Notes under the pieces: model-generated | What the model was told of the DNA's origin: nothing | Databases searched by the model: none | The model's input: only the letters and a program-made list of their open reading frames with translations | Part shown: one piece after another, positions 1 to 7,949 of the stretch | Layout of the letters: each line of letters opens with the position of its first letter | Numbering within the stretch: the first letter of the stretch is position 1 | Position numbers and translations under genes: made by a program | Assembly: GCA_046155605.1 (NCBI GenBank) | Contig: JBJXFQ010000024.1 | Span: forward strand, 1 to 64,000 | Origin: JAEUIZ01 sp046155605 | GTDB lineage: Bacteria; Planctomycetota; Phycisphaerae; Phycisphaerales; UBA1924 | DNA length: 64,000 nt | Direction of reading: 5' to 3'

Positions 1-118
1 CTTCGGATCTCGGCTTGTTTACCAGCTCCCCGAAGCTTTTCGCAGGTTACCGCGTCCTTCATCGCCTCTCGACGCCAAGACATCCACCGTGCGCCCTTAT
101 GGTCCGATCGCACCAACC
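1..118 (-). rRNA. 23S ribosomal RNA, 5' end only (gene runs off the left edge)
   Basis: Read on the minus strand, this stretch matches the conserved first ~110 bases of bacterial 23S rRNA. It contains the signatures CACGGTGGATG and GAGGCGATGAAGGACG, then CTGCGAAAAGC, in the order of 23S domain I. The 5' end was placed by comparison with the distance from the E. coli terminus to CACGGTGG, so it is uncertain by about 10 bases. No 16S rRNA, tRNA or spacer lies upstream; the next upstream feature is a protein gene ending at 513, so this 23S gene is not in a standard 16S-23S operon. Confidence 0.93.
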
Positions 119-468
119 GGACGCCGCTCGCCATCGCCCTTGCGGGTGATGCTCGCGTCTATCGTCCACTCCGGGACATGACATTCCCCGGGTGTTGTTG
201 GGCTTCAGATCCAACCTTCGGCACTCGTTGTTCTTGCTTACTTCATTTGCAACATCGGTCGCGGCCATGGACAATGCGCCGCGACCCTTCTCCGATGCCG
301 TCTTCCTGTTCGCCCTTTCGGGCTTGCCGGACGATTGCATCGAAGCAGACGTCGTTCCGTATCCGGATGTCAAAGATGCTTGCCGGGTTTGGGAATTTCC
401 CGAACCGGCCTCCGTCGCCAAACTGGGGCTTCGGATCCCTGGGGCTGGTCGCCCCAAGTCGCGGGGGG
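119..468 (-). other. leader between the rRNA promoter and 23S rRNA
   Basis: About 350 bases separate the putative promoter from the 23S gene. There is no convincing reading frame with homology, no tRNA and no recognisable boxA antitermination element. A short GGGGC...GCCCC inverted repeat (about 439-456) lies near the promoter. This is most simply the transcribed 5' leader of an unlinked 23S gene, carrying processing signals I cannot identify. Confidence 0.5.
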
Positions 469-496
469 AGTCTAGCCATCACCCCCACACTGTCAA
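469..496 (-). promoter_or_regulatory. sigma-70-type promoter for the unlinked 23S rRNA
   Basis: On the minus strand a perfect TTGACA (491-496) is followed by a 16-bp spacer and TAGACT (469-474). A second TTGACA lies 11 bp further upstream (502-507) but has no matching -10 hexamer. The element falls between the stop codon of the upstream gene at 513 and the 23S gene, the place expected for a dedicated rRNA promoter. Confidence 0.65.
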
Positions 497-512
497 GCCA
501 CTGTCAAGAATT

Positions 513-2687
513 TCAACCGTCACCGCCTCCACCGCCGCCACCAGGAGTCTGGCGCGGGGGCCGCTGCTCGCGCTGCTGGCGGGGCGGGGGCCTGATTGGA
601 CGGGTTTTAGATGGGTCTGGGATGACGGGCTGGCCCTGGGTCTCGCCAGCCTTCACGGATGCCTGGACGATCTTGTACCACGGCGCTTCGCGATCGGCCT
701 CAGGATGCCGCTGCGAGATCTGGCCATTGTCGAGCCTCAGCAGCACTTGCGATCGCGGCCCGGTACCCTCGTTGCCCGTTGCCAGGGCTGCCACGTCGAG
801 GAGCGTTACGGGCTCGCGCAGGATGACGGGGTCTTTCCATGGCTTGGCGTTCGTCGGCAGGACGACGGCCTGTGGCTGCTCTGGGCCGCTCGGCTCGGCA
901 CCGCCCTCGGGCCGACCACCGGGCAAGTTCCCGCGTCCGCCCGGCGCGTTCCCACGCCCTGGTGGGATGGGCGGCGGCATCATCTCACGCCCGCCCGGCC
1001 CCGGGGGTGGGGGCAATGGCGGAGCACCCTCGGGTCCGGCCGGTTGCGTCACGTCGAAGACGGGGATCTTGTTTGGATCGGGGAGTTTCACCTGCGCGAC
1101 GATCGTGTCTCCGGGCTCCAGGGTGACGGATCCCTTGCGGTAATAGCCGTAGAAGAACTGGTAGACCTCGCCGCTCGCGCGAGCGGGACCGAGGGAATCC
1201 GGGGGCGAGGCGCTGGTGATGGCGAAGTAGCGATCCGACATGACGGCGAGCGGCTCGCTCCAATCCGATGCGGCGCTAGCGAGTTGCGCTGACTTGGCGA
1301 GGCTTTGCTGGGACTCCATGAGGGATGCGCCGCGTCCGAAGACCGGATTGCTGATTGAGACGCTGACGCGATAGCGATAGGTCTTGCCGGGGCGTGCGGA
1401 CATGTCAAACGCCCAGAGGCGTACGGAGGCCTCATCGAGGAGGGACTTGATCGCGCCGAGTGGCGCGCCGGGAGCGGGCGTGCCGGCCTGCGCCGGGTCC
1501 GCCGCCTTCATTTTTTCCTCGATTTGCAGGTCGATTTTCGCGAGCGCCTCTTCGCGGTCCTTCAGTTGTTTTTCGAGGCGTTGCCGGTGCGCGACCTTGG
1601 GGTCGTTCTGCGGCTCGCGGCCCGGAGGCCCACCGCCGCCGCCCGCGCCGCCCCCACCCTTGCCGCCGCCACCGCCGCCGCCGGGAGGCGGCCTGGGTGC
1701 CGCGCCCGGTTGGCGATCGAGGTTCTCGAGCGCGATTTTGGCGCGATCGACCTGATCCTCGGCGTCTTTGCGCTGGCGATTCAGGCGCTCGAGTTCCGGG
1801 TCCTTGGCGGCCTGGATTTTTTTCATCGCGTCCGCCGGAGCCATCCATTCATCGCCGGCGATGGTGGGATAGAACTCGGGGCGAAGGAGGTCCTCGGCCA
1901 ACTCCCTGGCCTCGGCCACGACATCAGCGAGGTCCTCGGGCGCGCGGACGGTGCGCAGTCGCTGGGTGAGGCTTGTGCGTCCGGGTGACGCGATAACCGA
2001 CATCGGTTCGGACCAATCGCCGGAAGACAACTGTTCCTGCCGTTCGAGGTTGACACCGAGAATCTCGGTGTTGTCCCGCCACCAGTTGGGAGGGAGTGCG
2101 CGAGCCCCGCCCTCGCCGTCGGGATCGGCCGCGAGGGCGGCCTTGAGGGCGATGCCGCTGAAAGTCGCCTCGACGGTGACCCACGGCGCATCGAGTGGCT
2201 GGGCCTTGGGGAGGAGTTCCTTCAACTCGGGGACGTTGAGCGGGAGGGCCGGGTCAAATGTCGACCACTGTGCGATCGCCAAGACGTTAGCGGGAGCCGG
2301 CACGTTCGGCTCGGCAAGTGGTGAGGAGTCGCGCGGCAGCACGGCCGGGCCGCTGCCCTGGAGAGCCACGGTCTGGCCGAGCGGGGGCAGGGTGGTGCGG
2401 GGACCAAGCCCGCCGCTGAGTTTTTTCTCAAAGCGAGACAGGAGGTCGCCCTCCGGGGGCTTGGGAAGGTCGAGTTCCTTGGCCTCGATGGCGACGCGCA
2501 CGGCGGCGGCCTTTTGTTCGATCGGATCGAACGCGCGACCTGGCGGCATCTCCTGCGTCCCGACCTTGACGCGGTTGGGCTCGAGCAGGAATTGCATGGC
2601 CACGACGATGAGGAACACGGCCGACACCCCGACGAGCACGAGTTTTTCAACGTGCTGCTCGAGCGGGTTAATTCCCTTGAGTTTCAT
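513..2687 (-). CDS. membrane-anchored Gly/Pro-rich protein of the pilus-assembly-like operon
   Basis: This 724-residue protein has a short cytoplasmic start, one membrane helix at about residues 15-34 and a large extracytoplasmic part. Two charged helical, coiled-coil-prone stretches (around 290-325 and 365-400) flank a poly-glycine linker. The C-terminal third is rich in proline and glycine and ends in a run of glycines. It is the last of three same-strand genes whose first encodes a PilM-like ATPase, so a role like PilP, or as a third inner-membrane component of a type IV pilus or type II secretion platform, is inferred from position only. The sequence itself matches no family I can name. 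GAGG lies 8 bases before the ATG, 91 bp after the PilO-like gene. Confidence 0.75.
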   Translation of the reverse strand: MKLKGINPLEQHVEKLVLVGVSAVFLIVVAMQFLLEPNRVKVGTQEMPPGRAFDPIEQKAAAVRVAIEAKELDLPKPPEGDLLSRFEKKLSGGLGPRTTLPPLGQTVALQGSGPAVLPRDSSPLAEPNVPAPANVLAIAQWSTFDPALPLNVPELKELLPKAQPLDAPWVTVEATFSGIALKAALAADPDGEGGARALPPNWWRDNTEILGVNLERQEQLSSGDWSEPMSVIASPGRTSLTQRLRTVRAPEDLADVVAEARELAEDLLRPEFYPTIAGDEWMAPADAMKKIQAAKDPELERLNRQRKDAEDQVDRAKIALENLDRQPGAAPRPPPGGGGGGGKGGGGAGGGGGPPGREPQNDPKVAHRQRLEKQLKDREEALAKIDLQIEEKMKAADPAQAGTPAPGAPLGAIKSLLDEASVRLWAFDMSARPGKTYRYRVSVSISNPVFGRGASLMESQQSLAKSAQLASAASDWSEPLAVMSDRYFAITSASPPDSLGPARASGEVYQFFYGYYRKGSVTLEPGDTIVAQVKLPDPNKIPVFDVTQPAGPEGAPPLPPPPGPGGREMMPPPIPPGRGNAPGGRGNLPGGRPEGGAEPSGPEQPQAVVLPTNAKPWKDPVILREPVTLLDVAALATGNEGTGPRSQVLLRLDNGQISQRHPEADREAPWYKIVQASVKAGETQGQPVIPDPSKTRPIRPPPRQQREQRPPRQTPGGGGGGGDG

Positions 2688-2778
2688 GGGCTAATCCTCG
2701 ATATCACTGCTCGCACTCCGCCGATCACTTTCAGGCGTCATCATCCGCCGCGATGTCCTGGTGCATACCACGAGTCAA

Positions 2779-4167
2779 TCAACCCCCGTCGCCGCCGCCG
2801 CGCTGTTTGCGCCCCCCGCCACCGCCGGGCGCGTCCTGGCGCTTTGTGCTGCGGCCCGTCGGCTTGGGAGCGGCCGCCCTGGGGGGCTCGTCGACACTGC
2901 CGCCGCGTCCGCCCTTGGACGTCATGGGCTCCGGGGCGGCCATGGGTGTCGGCGTTGAGCCGTCCGAGGCCACGCCAGCGAGGACGTTTTTGACATTCTC
3001 GGGCATCATCATCGTTGTCCAACTGCGCAGCCAGACCGTCTCGATGCCGAGGGAGGCCTGGACGACGTGCTCTGGGCCGTAGTAGTAGCCCTCTTCGAGG
3101 TGCTGCCAGACGTCGACCTCGCTGAGATCGACGTCGATGACGGTCATGAAGTTGGTGCGAGAGATGGCGTTGACAAGTTCGGGAAGGCGCGATGATGACA
3201 CCACGACGTCCATCGTCACGTTGCGCACGTCGTACTGCTGGTTTGAGGCGGTGGCCGACCGTCCTGTCAAGGGCGACCCGGCGGTGGGGCCCAGGCGTTC
3301 GATGTTGAGCGAGATGAGCCGCTTGGCGACGGCGCGATCGACGTTGAGCAGGCCATTCTCGCCGGTGTTTGCGGCGGCGATGGCGCGGCAGATGTCCTGG
3401 ACGACCCAGTAGTCAAACTGCCACTCGAAGCACTCATCGACGGTCGGGGGCTCGGTCGGAAGTTCGCGCGGGATCTCCGGGGGCAGATTGTCCATCGTTG
3501 CGTAGACCGACAGCGTGCCGGCGTGAACCTGATACTGCCCGATGCGTAGGGCGACCAGTTTCTTGGTCAGTTCGGCCTCTTCCTCGGGCGTGAGGCGATC
3601 GCGTCCCGCCTCGGCGCGTGCCTTTTCGATGGCGGCGGAGCGCTGCTCTTCGAGGCTTGCGGCGATGCGGATGGGGTCGGCGGGCTCGCCGGCGCGCATC
3701 GAATCGAGGAGGTCCTGATAGACCGACTGTTCGTCGCCCTTGCCGACGAGTTTGGAAGCCAACTCGAGTGCCTTGATGCGCTCGTTGCCGACCGGCTGGG
3801 GGAAGAGGCCGGAGATCAGGGGGAGGTGCCCCTGCCCGTTGATGCGTTGCGCGGCGGATGCGACCTGGCCGATCTGCTCTTCGAGGGTGTTTTTGACGCC
3901 CTTGAAATAGGCGGTGGCGTCGGCGTTGGGCGCGGGCCTGGGCCATGAGATCGGGGTGTCACCGGGCAGCAAGGCCGGGATGGTGTAGGTGACCTTTGAG
4001 GCATCGAGGTCGGTGAGCAACTTGGTGACCTCGGCCTGGCGCGCCTTTTTGATTTTGCCGTTCCAGAGGGCGCTGCCGATGAACGCGGCCGGGATGGAGA
4101 TCAGGATCACCGCCGACAGAATGACGATGGACAGATGCGACTTCGCCCAATCGATGACCTTTTTCAC
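2779..4167 (-). CDS. PilO-like inner-membrane protein
   Basis: A 462-residue protein with a short basic N-terminus, one membrane helix (about residues 12-34) and a periplasmic region starting with a helical segment. This is the topology of PilO/GspM, though it is about twice the usual PilO length (around 200 residues). A folded region in the middle (about 285-370) could correspond to the PilO ferredoxin-like fold. The C-terminal ~60 residues are low-complexity (Pro, Gly, Arg). Its start overlaps the stop of the upstream PilM-like gene by four bases (ATGA), showing translational coupling. The assignment rests on topology and operon position, since the sequence similarity is too low to be sure by eye. 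Confidence 0.7.
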   Translation of the reverse strand: MKKVIDWAKSHLSIVILSAVILISIPAAFIGSALWNGKIKKARQAEVTKLLTDLDASKVTYTIPALLPGDTPISWPRPAPNADATAYFKGVKNTLEEQIGQVASAAQRINGQGHLPLISGLFPQPVGNERIKALELASKLVGKGDEQSVYQDLLDSMRAGEPADPIRIAASLEEQRSAAIEKARAEAGRDRLTPEEEAELTKKLVALRIGQYQVHAGTLSVYATMDNLPPEIPRELPTEPPTVDECFEWQFDYWVVQDICRAIAAANTGENGLLNVDRAVAKRLISLNIERLGPTAGSPLTGRSATASNQQYDVRNVTMDVVVSSSRLPELVNAISRTNFMTVIDVDLSEVDVWQHLEEGYYYGPEHVVQASLGIETVWLRSWTTMMMPENVKNVLAGVASDGSTPTPMAAPEPMTSKGGRGGSVDEPPRAAAPKPTGRSTKRQDAPGGGGGRKQRGGGDGG

Positions 4168-6179
4168 GACGCACCTCCCGGTGCCGGCTTGGGCAGCACC
4201 ACGACCATCCAGACCACGCTAAACGTCGTCGTCACCGTCCCGGGCTGCTCGGGCGTGGCCCCTGGCAGCGGTGCCATCTTTTTGATTTCGTCGAGCGCTG
4301 CGGCGCTCGTCTGATCCAATCGCTCGCGTGCTGGGGGCTGATATCCGCTGCCACCGCCGCGACCGCCCGCACTATCACCGCCCTGTGCGCCCATGATCAT
4401 CGCTCCTGGCCGAGCGCCGGGCACGGCTGCGCCTCGCTCTCCGATCACGCCGCCGCCGGAGGTTCCCTCACCGGGGGCTGGCGGGGCTTCCGCGACGGTC
4501 GAGCCGGTCTGCGAGATCGCGTTGCGCGCGGGCGGGAGGATCTGGTAGGGCACGTTGTCGCGCTTGCCGTGTTTCTTGAGCCAGTCTTCGAGGGTGTTGA
4601 TGGCGAAGGGGAGGGGATCGCCCTGGGTCGTCGCGACCTCGAGCGTGACGGTGATCCGCGGCTGGGTGGCGAGTGCGGGATCGAGGCCCGCGGGCACGGC
4701 ACCGGCCTCCCCGGTGCCCTCGGCCCCGGGCGTTTCGAGGGTGGTTGCAAAGGACTTGACGGCGAAAGCGGGCTTGAAATCAGGCCCCGGGGTTTTGGAG
4801 GCCTTGGCGTTTGCGGAGTCCATCATGTTTCCGAGATCGGCGACGAGGTGGGCATAGACCTCGCGCGATTCGAGGAGGGAGAGGGCCTCGCCCGCGGCGG
4901 CGTTCACGGTGCCGCCACCGGTGACCTCGGCGGCATCGGCCTTGAGGCGCTGGACCTCGCTCACGAGTTGTTTGATGGCGGGCGGAGGCGGATTGTCGGC
5001 GACGGCGGTGCTGTCGATGAAGGGGCGGATGAACATGGCGCCGCTGGCCGCGACGGCGACGCCGGCGGCCAGCCCGAACCACTTGACCTTTCGACGCCAC
5101 ATGGCGCCGCGGATGACGGTGGTGGGCATGAGATTGGCTTCGAGCGTGGCCATCCCGAGTCCCTGGAGGGCGAGCCCGTAAGCCGTGACGAGGTTGAGGG
5201 TGCTGGCTTGAAACTCACCGGCCTTTGGGCCGTCGAGGGTGAGTCGCTTGAACTGCTCCATGCGGAAGACGTCGAGCGACAACTGCTGTTTGAGGTACTT
5301 TCTGAGGCCTGGGAGGCGGAAGGTGGACCCGATGCCGATGAGGCGCTCCAACTTGGCTTCTTTGTGGAGGGACTGGTAGAACCCGATGGATCGCTGGACG
5401 TCTTGGGCGAGGTCTCCGAAGACGGGCCGCATGGCCTGGAAGATCTGGCGAGCGTGCTTGGTGTTTTCGGCCTCGCGTTTGAGTTTCTCGGCCTTGGGAT
5501 AGGTGATCGAGAAGGCGTTGACGAGGGCCTCGGTGAAGTGGTGGCCGCCGATGGGGAAAGTGCGGATCCAGACGCGGCCGGCCTCGGCGATGATGAGGTC
5601 GGTCGAGGTGGTGCCGATGTCGAGGATGATGGTGCCGGGCGACTGCTCCGAGAGCGCCAAGTCGTGGGCCATGGCGTTGTAGGCCGCGACGGGCGAGAGC
5701 GTGACCGCGTCGGGGACGATGCCGACGTCCTCGTAGAGGCGTAGCCGCTCCAGAATGCGATCGCGGGTGATGGCGAAGATGCCGACCTCGACATCGGGCG
5801 AATCGGGGTTGGCAAAGGTCTGGTAGTCCCACTCGACCTGATCGATGGGGAAGGGGATCTGCTGCACGGCCTCGAACTTGACGATGTCGGGGACCTTTTT
5901 CGGCTCGACCGGCGGCAGTTTGGCGAAGCGGGCGAAGGCCGCGTGCCCTGGCACGGAGACCGCGAGCGTCGCGCCGGAGAGGTCGACCTGGCTGACGAGG
6001 GCGCCGAGCGCGACGCGCAGGGCGTCGGTCTGATCAAGCCCGGGGGTCGAGAGCACCTTTTTGTGGGGCAAGACGATAAAGTCGGTGATGCGTGGATCGG
6101 TCCCGGCCAGTTCCAGTTTCACGGCCTTGATCGCGCCCGCCCCGAACTCCAAACCCCAGCTGACGTTGGATGATGGCAT
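4164..6179 (-). CDS. pilM: PilM-PilN-like fusion: actin-like ATPase with C-terminal membrane segment
   Basis: A 671-residue protein. Residues 1-340 form a PilM/FtsA-type actin-like ATPase: the phosphate-1 loop is GLEFGAGAIKAVKLE close to the start, and phosphate-2 is ILDIGTTSTDLII followed by an FPIGG segment. PilM is the cytoplasmic ring protein that couples pilus motors to the inner membrane. At about 364-383 there is a membrane helix followed by a ~290-residue extracytoplasmic part, the arrangement of PilN, normally a separate protein that binds PilM. This therefore looks like PilM and PilN fused in one chain. The start was chosen for the family-like N-terminus. An in-frame ATG at 6236 has a better Shine-Dalgarno (AAGG) and would add 19 disordered residues. 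It heads the operon with the PilO-like gene. Confidence 0.8.
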   Translation of the reverse strand: MPSSNVSWGLEFGAGAIKAVKLELAGTDPRITDFIVLPHKKVLSTPGLDQTDALRVALGALVSQVDLSGATLAVSVPGHAAFARFAKLPPVEPKKVPDIVKFEAVQQIPFPIDQVEWDYQTFANPDSPDVEVGIFAITRDRILERLRLYEDVGIVPDAVTLSPVAAYNAMAHDLALSEQSPGTIILDIGTTSTDLIIAEAGRVWIRTFPIGGHHFTEALVNAFSITYPKAEKLKREAENTKHARQIFQAMRPVFGDLAQDVQRSIGFYQSLHKEAKLERLIGIGSTFRLPGLRKYLKQQLSLDVFRMEQFKRLTLDGPKAGEFQASTLNLVTAYGLALQGLGMATLEANLMPTTVIRGAMWRRKVKWFGLAAGVAVAASGAMFIRPFIDSTAVADNPPPPAIKQLVSEVQRLKADAAEVTGGGTVNAAAGEALSLLESREVYAHLVADLGNMMDSANAKASKTPGPDFKPAFAVKSFATTLETPGAEGTGEAGAVPAGLDPALATQPRITVTLEVATTQGDPLPFAINTLEDWLKKHGKRDNVPYQILPPARNAISQTGSTVAEAPPAPGEGTSGGGVIGERGAAVPGARPGAMIMGAQGGDSAGGRGGGSGYQPPARERLDQTSAAALDEIKKMAPLPGATPEQPGTVTTTFSVVWMVVVLPKPAPGGAS

Positions 6180-6287
6180 CGCCTGATTCCCGCTTGGCTT
6201 GTTCCCGCTTGGCCCGGCCCGCGCCGGGGCCGCCATACTACCGACCTTCGCCGATCCCAGCCGCTTCGAGTTACGGCACCATCGGCC

Positions 6288-6320
6288 CGGCTGTTCCCTG
6301 ATCATGGGGAACAACAGCCG
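6288..6320. repeat. imperfect inverted repeat upstream of the pilM-like gene
   Basis: CGGCTGTT and AACAGCCG face each other with an inner TTCCC/GGGAA pairing and a TGATCA centre. It lies in the 137-bp gap between the MEMO gene and the pilus-type operon. No T-run follows on either strand, so it may be an operator or a weak RNA hairpin rather than a terminator. Confidence 0.35.
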
Positions 6321-6372
6321 ACCGTTACACCTGCGTTACACCGCGGCATCGCTCGCGTGGTGTTCCGACCCC

Positions 6373-7821
6373 CTAATACATCGCCGCGGCCGCGCTGCTG
6401 ACCATTCCCATGCCCTGCTCGTCGATGGCGGCCATGTAGCGAAGCAGGTCGACGCGCTCGGGCCTTGTGATCATGAGTGCGGCGACGATGTTTCCGGTCG
6501 AGCACCACCGCGTCGGGTTTTGTTGCCATGCCATGGCCGCGACGAGGTCATCGGGCTTGACCTTGCGCACGTGCTCGAGCATTTCCTGGTCGTGTTGCAT
6601 CACTTTTCGCCGTGCCCCGTCGGACTGCTCGTCCTGCCCGGCCATTCCGTGCTGATCCCCAAACATCGGGCCGGCGTGGCTCAAATCCGCTGACGACACG
6701 ACGAGCGTGCGGCCGCCGAGTTTTTCCTTGGCGGCGCGCACGGCCTCAACAAACGGCTCGAGCGCGACGCCGGCACCGTCGTAGGACTGACCGTTGTTCA
6801 CGGCGGGATCGTGGACGAGTGCGGCGAAGACCGGGACATGGCGTCCCTGCTCATCAGGCCCGATGCAGTGCTGAATCCATGGGATCTGCAACTCGATGGA
6901 GTGCTCCCGCTCGTGGTCGTAGCGATTTGCGATGAGTTTCTCGCCTTGCTCGGGTCCGAGTTGTCGCTGAACCTCGGCGAGCATCTCGGTATCGAGCGGG
7001 CAACTGCCCAAAAGCGTCTCGTATCCCTTGTTGCAGGCGGTCACGCCCGTGCCCATTCCGAAGTGATTTGTGCCGAGAATCACGACACGATCCGGCCTGT
7101 CAGCCACGCGCATCCGGCCCCAGACCGAGGCGTAGTTGAGCCAACCGCGGGGATAGTCGACATGGGGCACCATCACGGCGACGGGCAACTCGTCGAAGGT
7201 GGGCTTCGCTTCTTTTTCCAGCGCTTTGGTGATCCACTCCTCGAAGACCTCGCGCAGGTGCCTGGGTCCGAGTTCGGCCACCTCCTGCTCGGTCGGTTGG
7301 CGACCGAGTTTTTGTCCGACGACAGCGCCGGCAAATGCCGCGCTCGCCGCTGGGGGAAGCGTCTCGGAGGAATCAAACTCGGCGCGCATTTTGAGGAGGA
7401 TCTGGTCGAACTTGGGGCCAAAGAGGAGGCCGGCGTCGTCCAACTGTGCCACGATCGACTCGAGCACGGGCTCGGTCAAACCCTGACCCACCTGCGTGAC
7501 GATCTCGGGGAGCGATTTCAGGCCATCGAGGAGCGGGAGCACATGCTGCACGGCGGGTGGCGCGACGACCATCTTGTCCGAGATCTGCCTTGCGTCAGCG
7601 AGCCCGAGCATGACCTGATCGCCGACCTGTGCCGGGAACCCACGCACGGGCCTCAACTTCGGCCTCTGCTGGTGGGCCGCGCTGGGGTCGAACTTTGCCG
7701 TCGGCATTGCGCTGGGCCCCCCACCGCCCGCTGAGGCTCCGCTCATCGCGCTTGGACCGACGTTTCCGAGGGGGTTGAAACTCGGCTCGCCGACGCCGCC
7801 AATGTTGTCATCGCTCATCAT
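6373..7821 (-). CDS. amrB: MEMO1-family protein (AmmeMemoRadiSam system protein B) with N-terminal extension
   Basis: The C-terminal ~300 residues of this 482-residue protein match the MEMO1 family: VMVPHVDYPRGW near the domain start, then VVILGTNHFGMG, HEREHSIELQIPW, VVSSADLSHAG and a C-terminal CSTGNIVAAL. They keep the His/His/Cys pattern of the dioxygenase-like fold; MEMO is reported as a copper-binding redox protein. The first ~170 residues are an extension with low-complexity sequence followed by a small helical region resembling a PqqD-like or winged-helix fold. The radical-SAM (AmmeMemoRadiSam) partner genes are not in this window. The frame could open at a TTG 6 bases upstream, but the ATG pair at 7821/7818 is the more natural start. 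Confidence 0.85.
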   Translation of the reverse strand: MMSDDNIGGVGEPSFNPLGNVGPSAMSGASAGGGGPSAMPTAKFDPSAAHQQRPKLRPVRGFPAQVGDQVMLGLADARQISDKMVVAPPAVQHVLPLLDGLKSLPEIVTQVGQGLTEPVLESIVAQLDDAGLLFGPKFDQILLKMRAEFDSSETLPPAASAAFAGAVVGQKLGRQPTEQEVAELGPRHLREVFEEWITKALEKEAKPTFDELPVAVMVPHVDYPRGWLNYASVWGRMRVADRPDRVVILGTNHFGMGTGVTACNKGYETLLGSCPLDTEMLAEVQRQLGPEQGEKLIANRYDHEREHSIELQIPWIQHCIGPDEQGRHVPVFAALVHDPAVNNGQSYDGAGVALEPFVEAVRAAKEKLGGRTLVVSSADLSHAGPMFGDQHGMAGQDEQSDGARRKVMQHDQEMLEHVRKVKPDDLVAAMAWQQNPTRWCSTGNIVAALMITRPERVDLLRYMAAIDEQGMGMVSSAAAAMY

Positions 7822-7949
7822 CGGCAACTCTAGCGCGCCTTCGCGTCGATCCGACCTTTGCTATCCTGTCGGTGCCGGTCCCCCTACCCGGCGTGCTCTC
7901 CACGTCCTACGTTCCACCCCAGGTGACCCGCGAATACCTTGATCCGCCC

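Noticed and set aside
502..507. Second TTGACA upstream of the 23S promoter
   Set aside because: At a proper distance the -10 position reads GGGTGA, so it does not form a promoter on its own.
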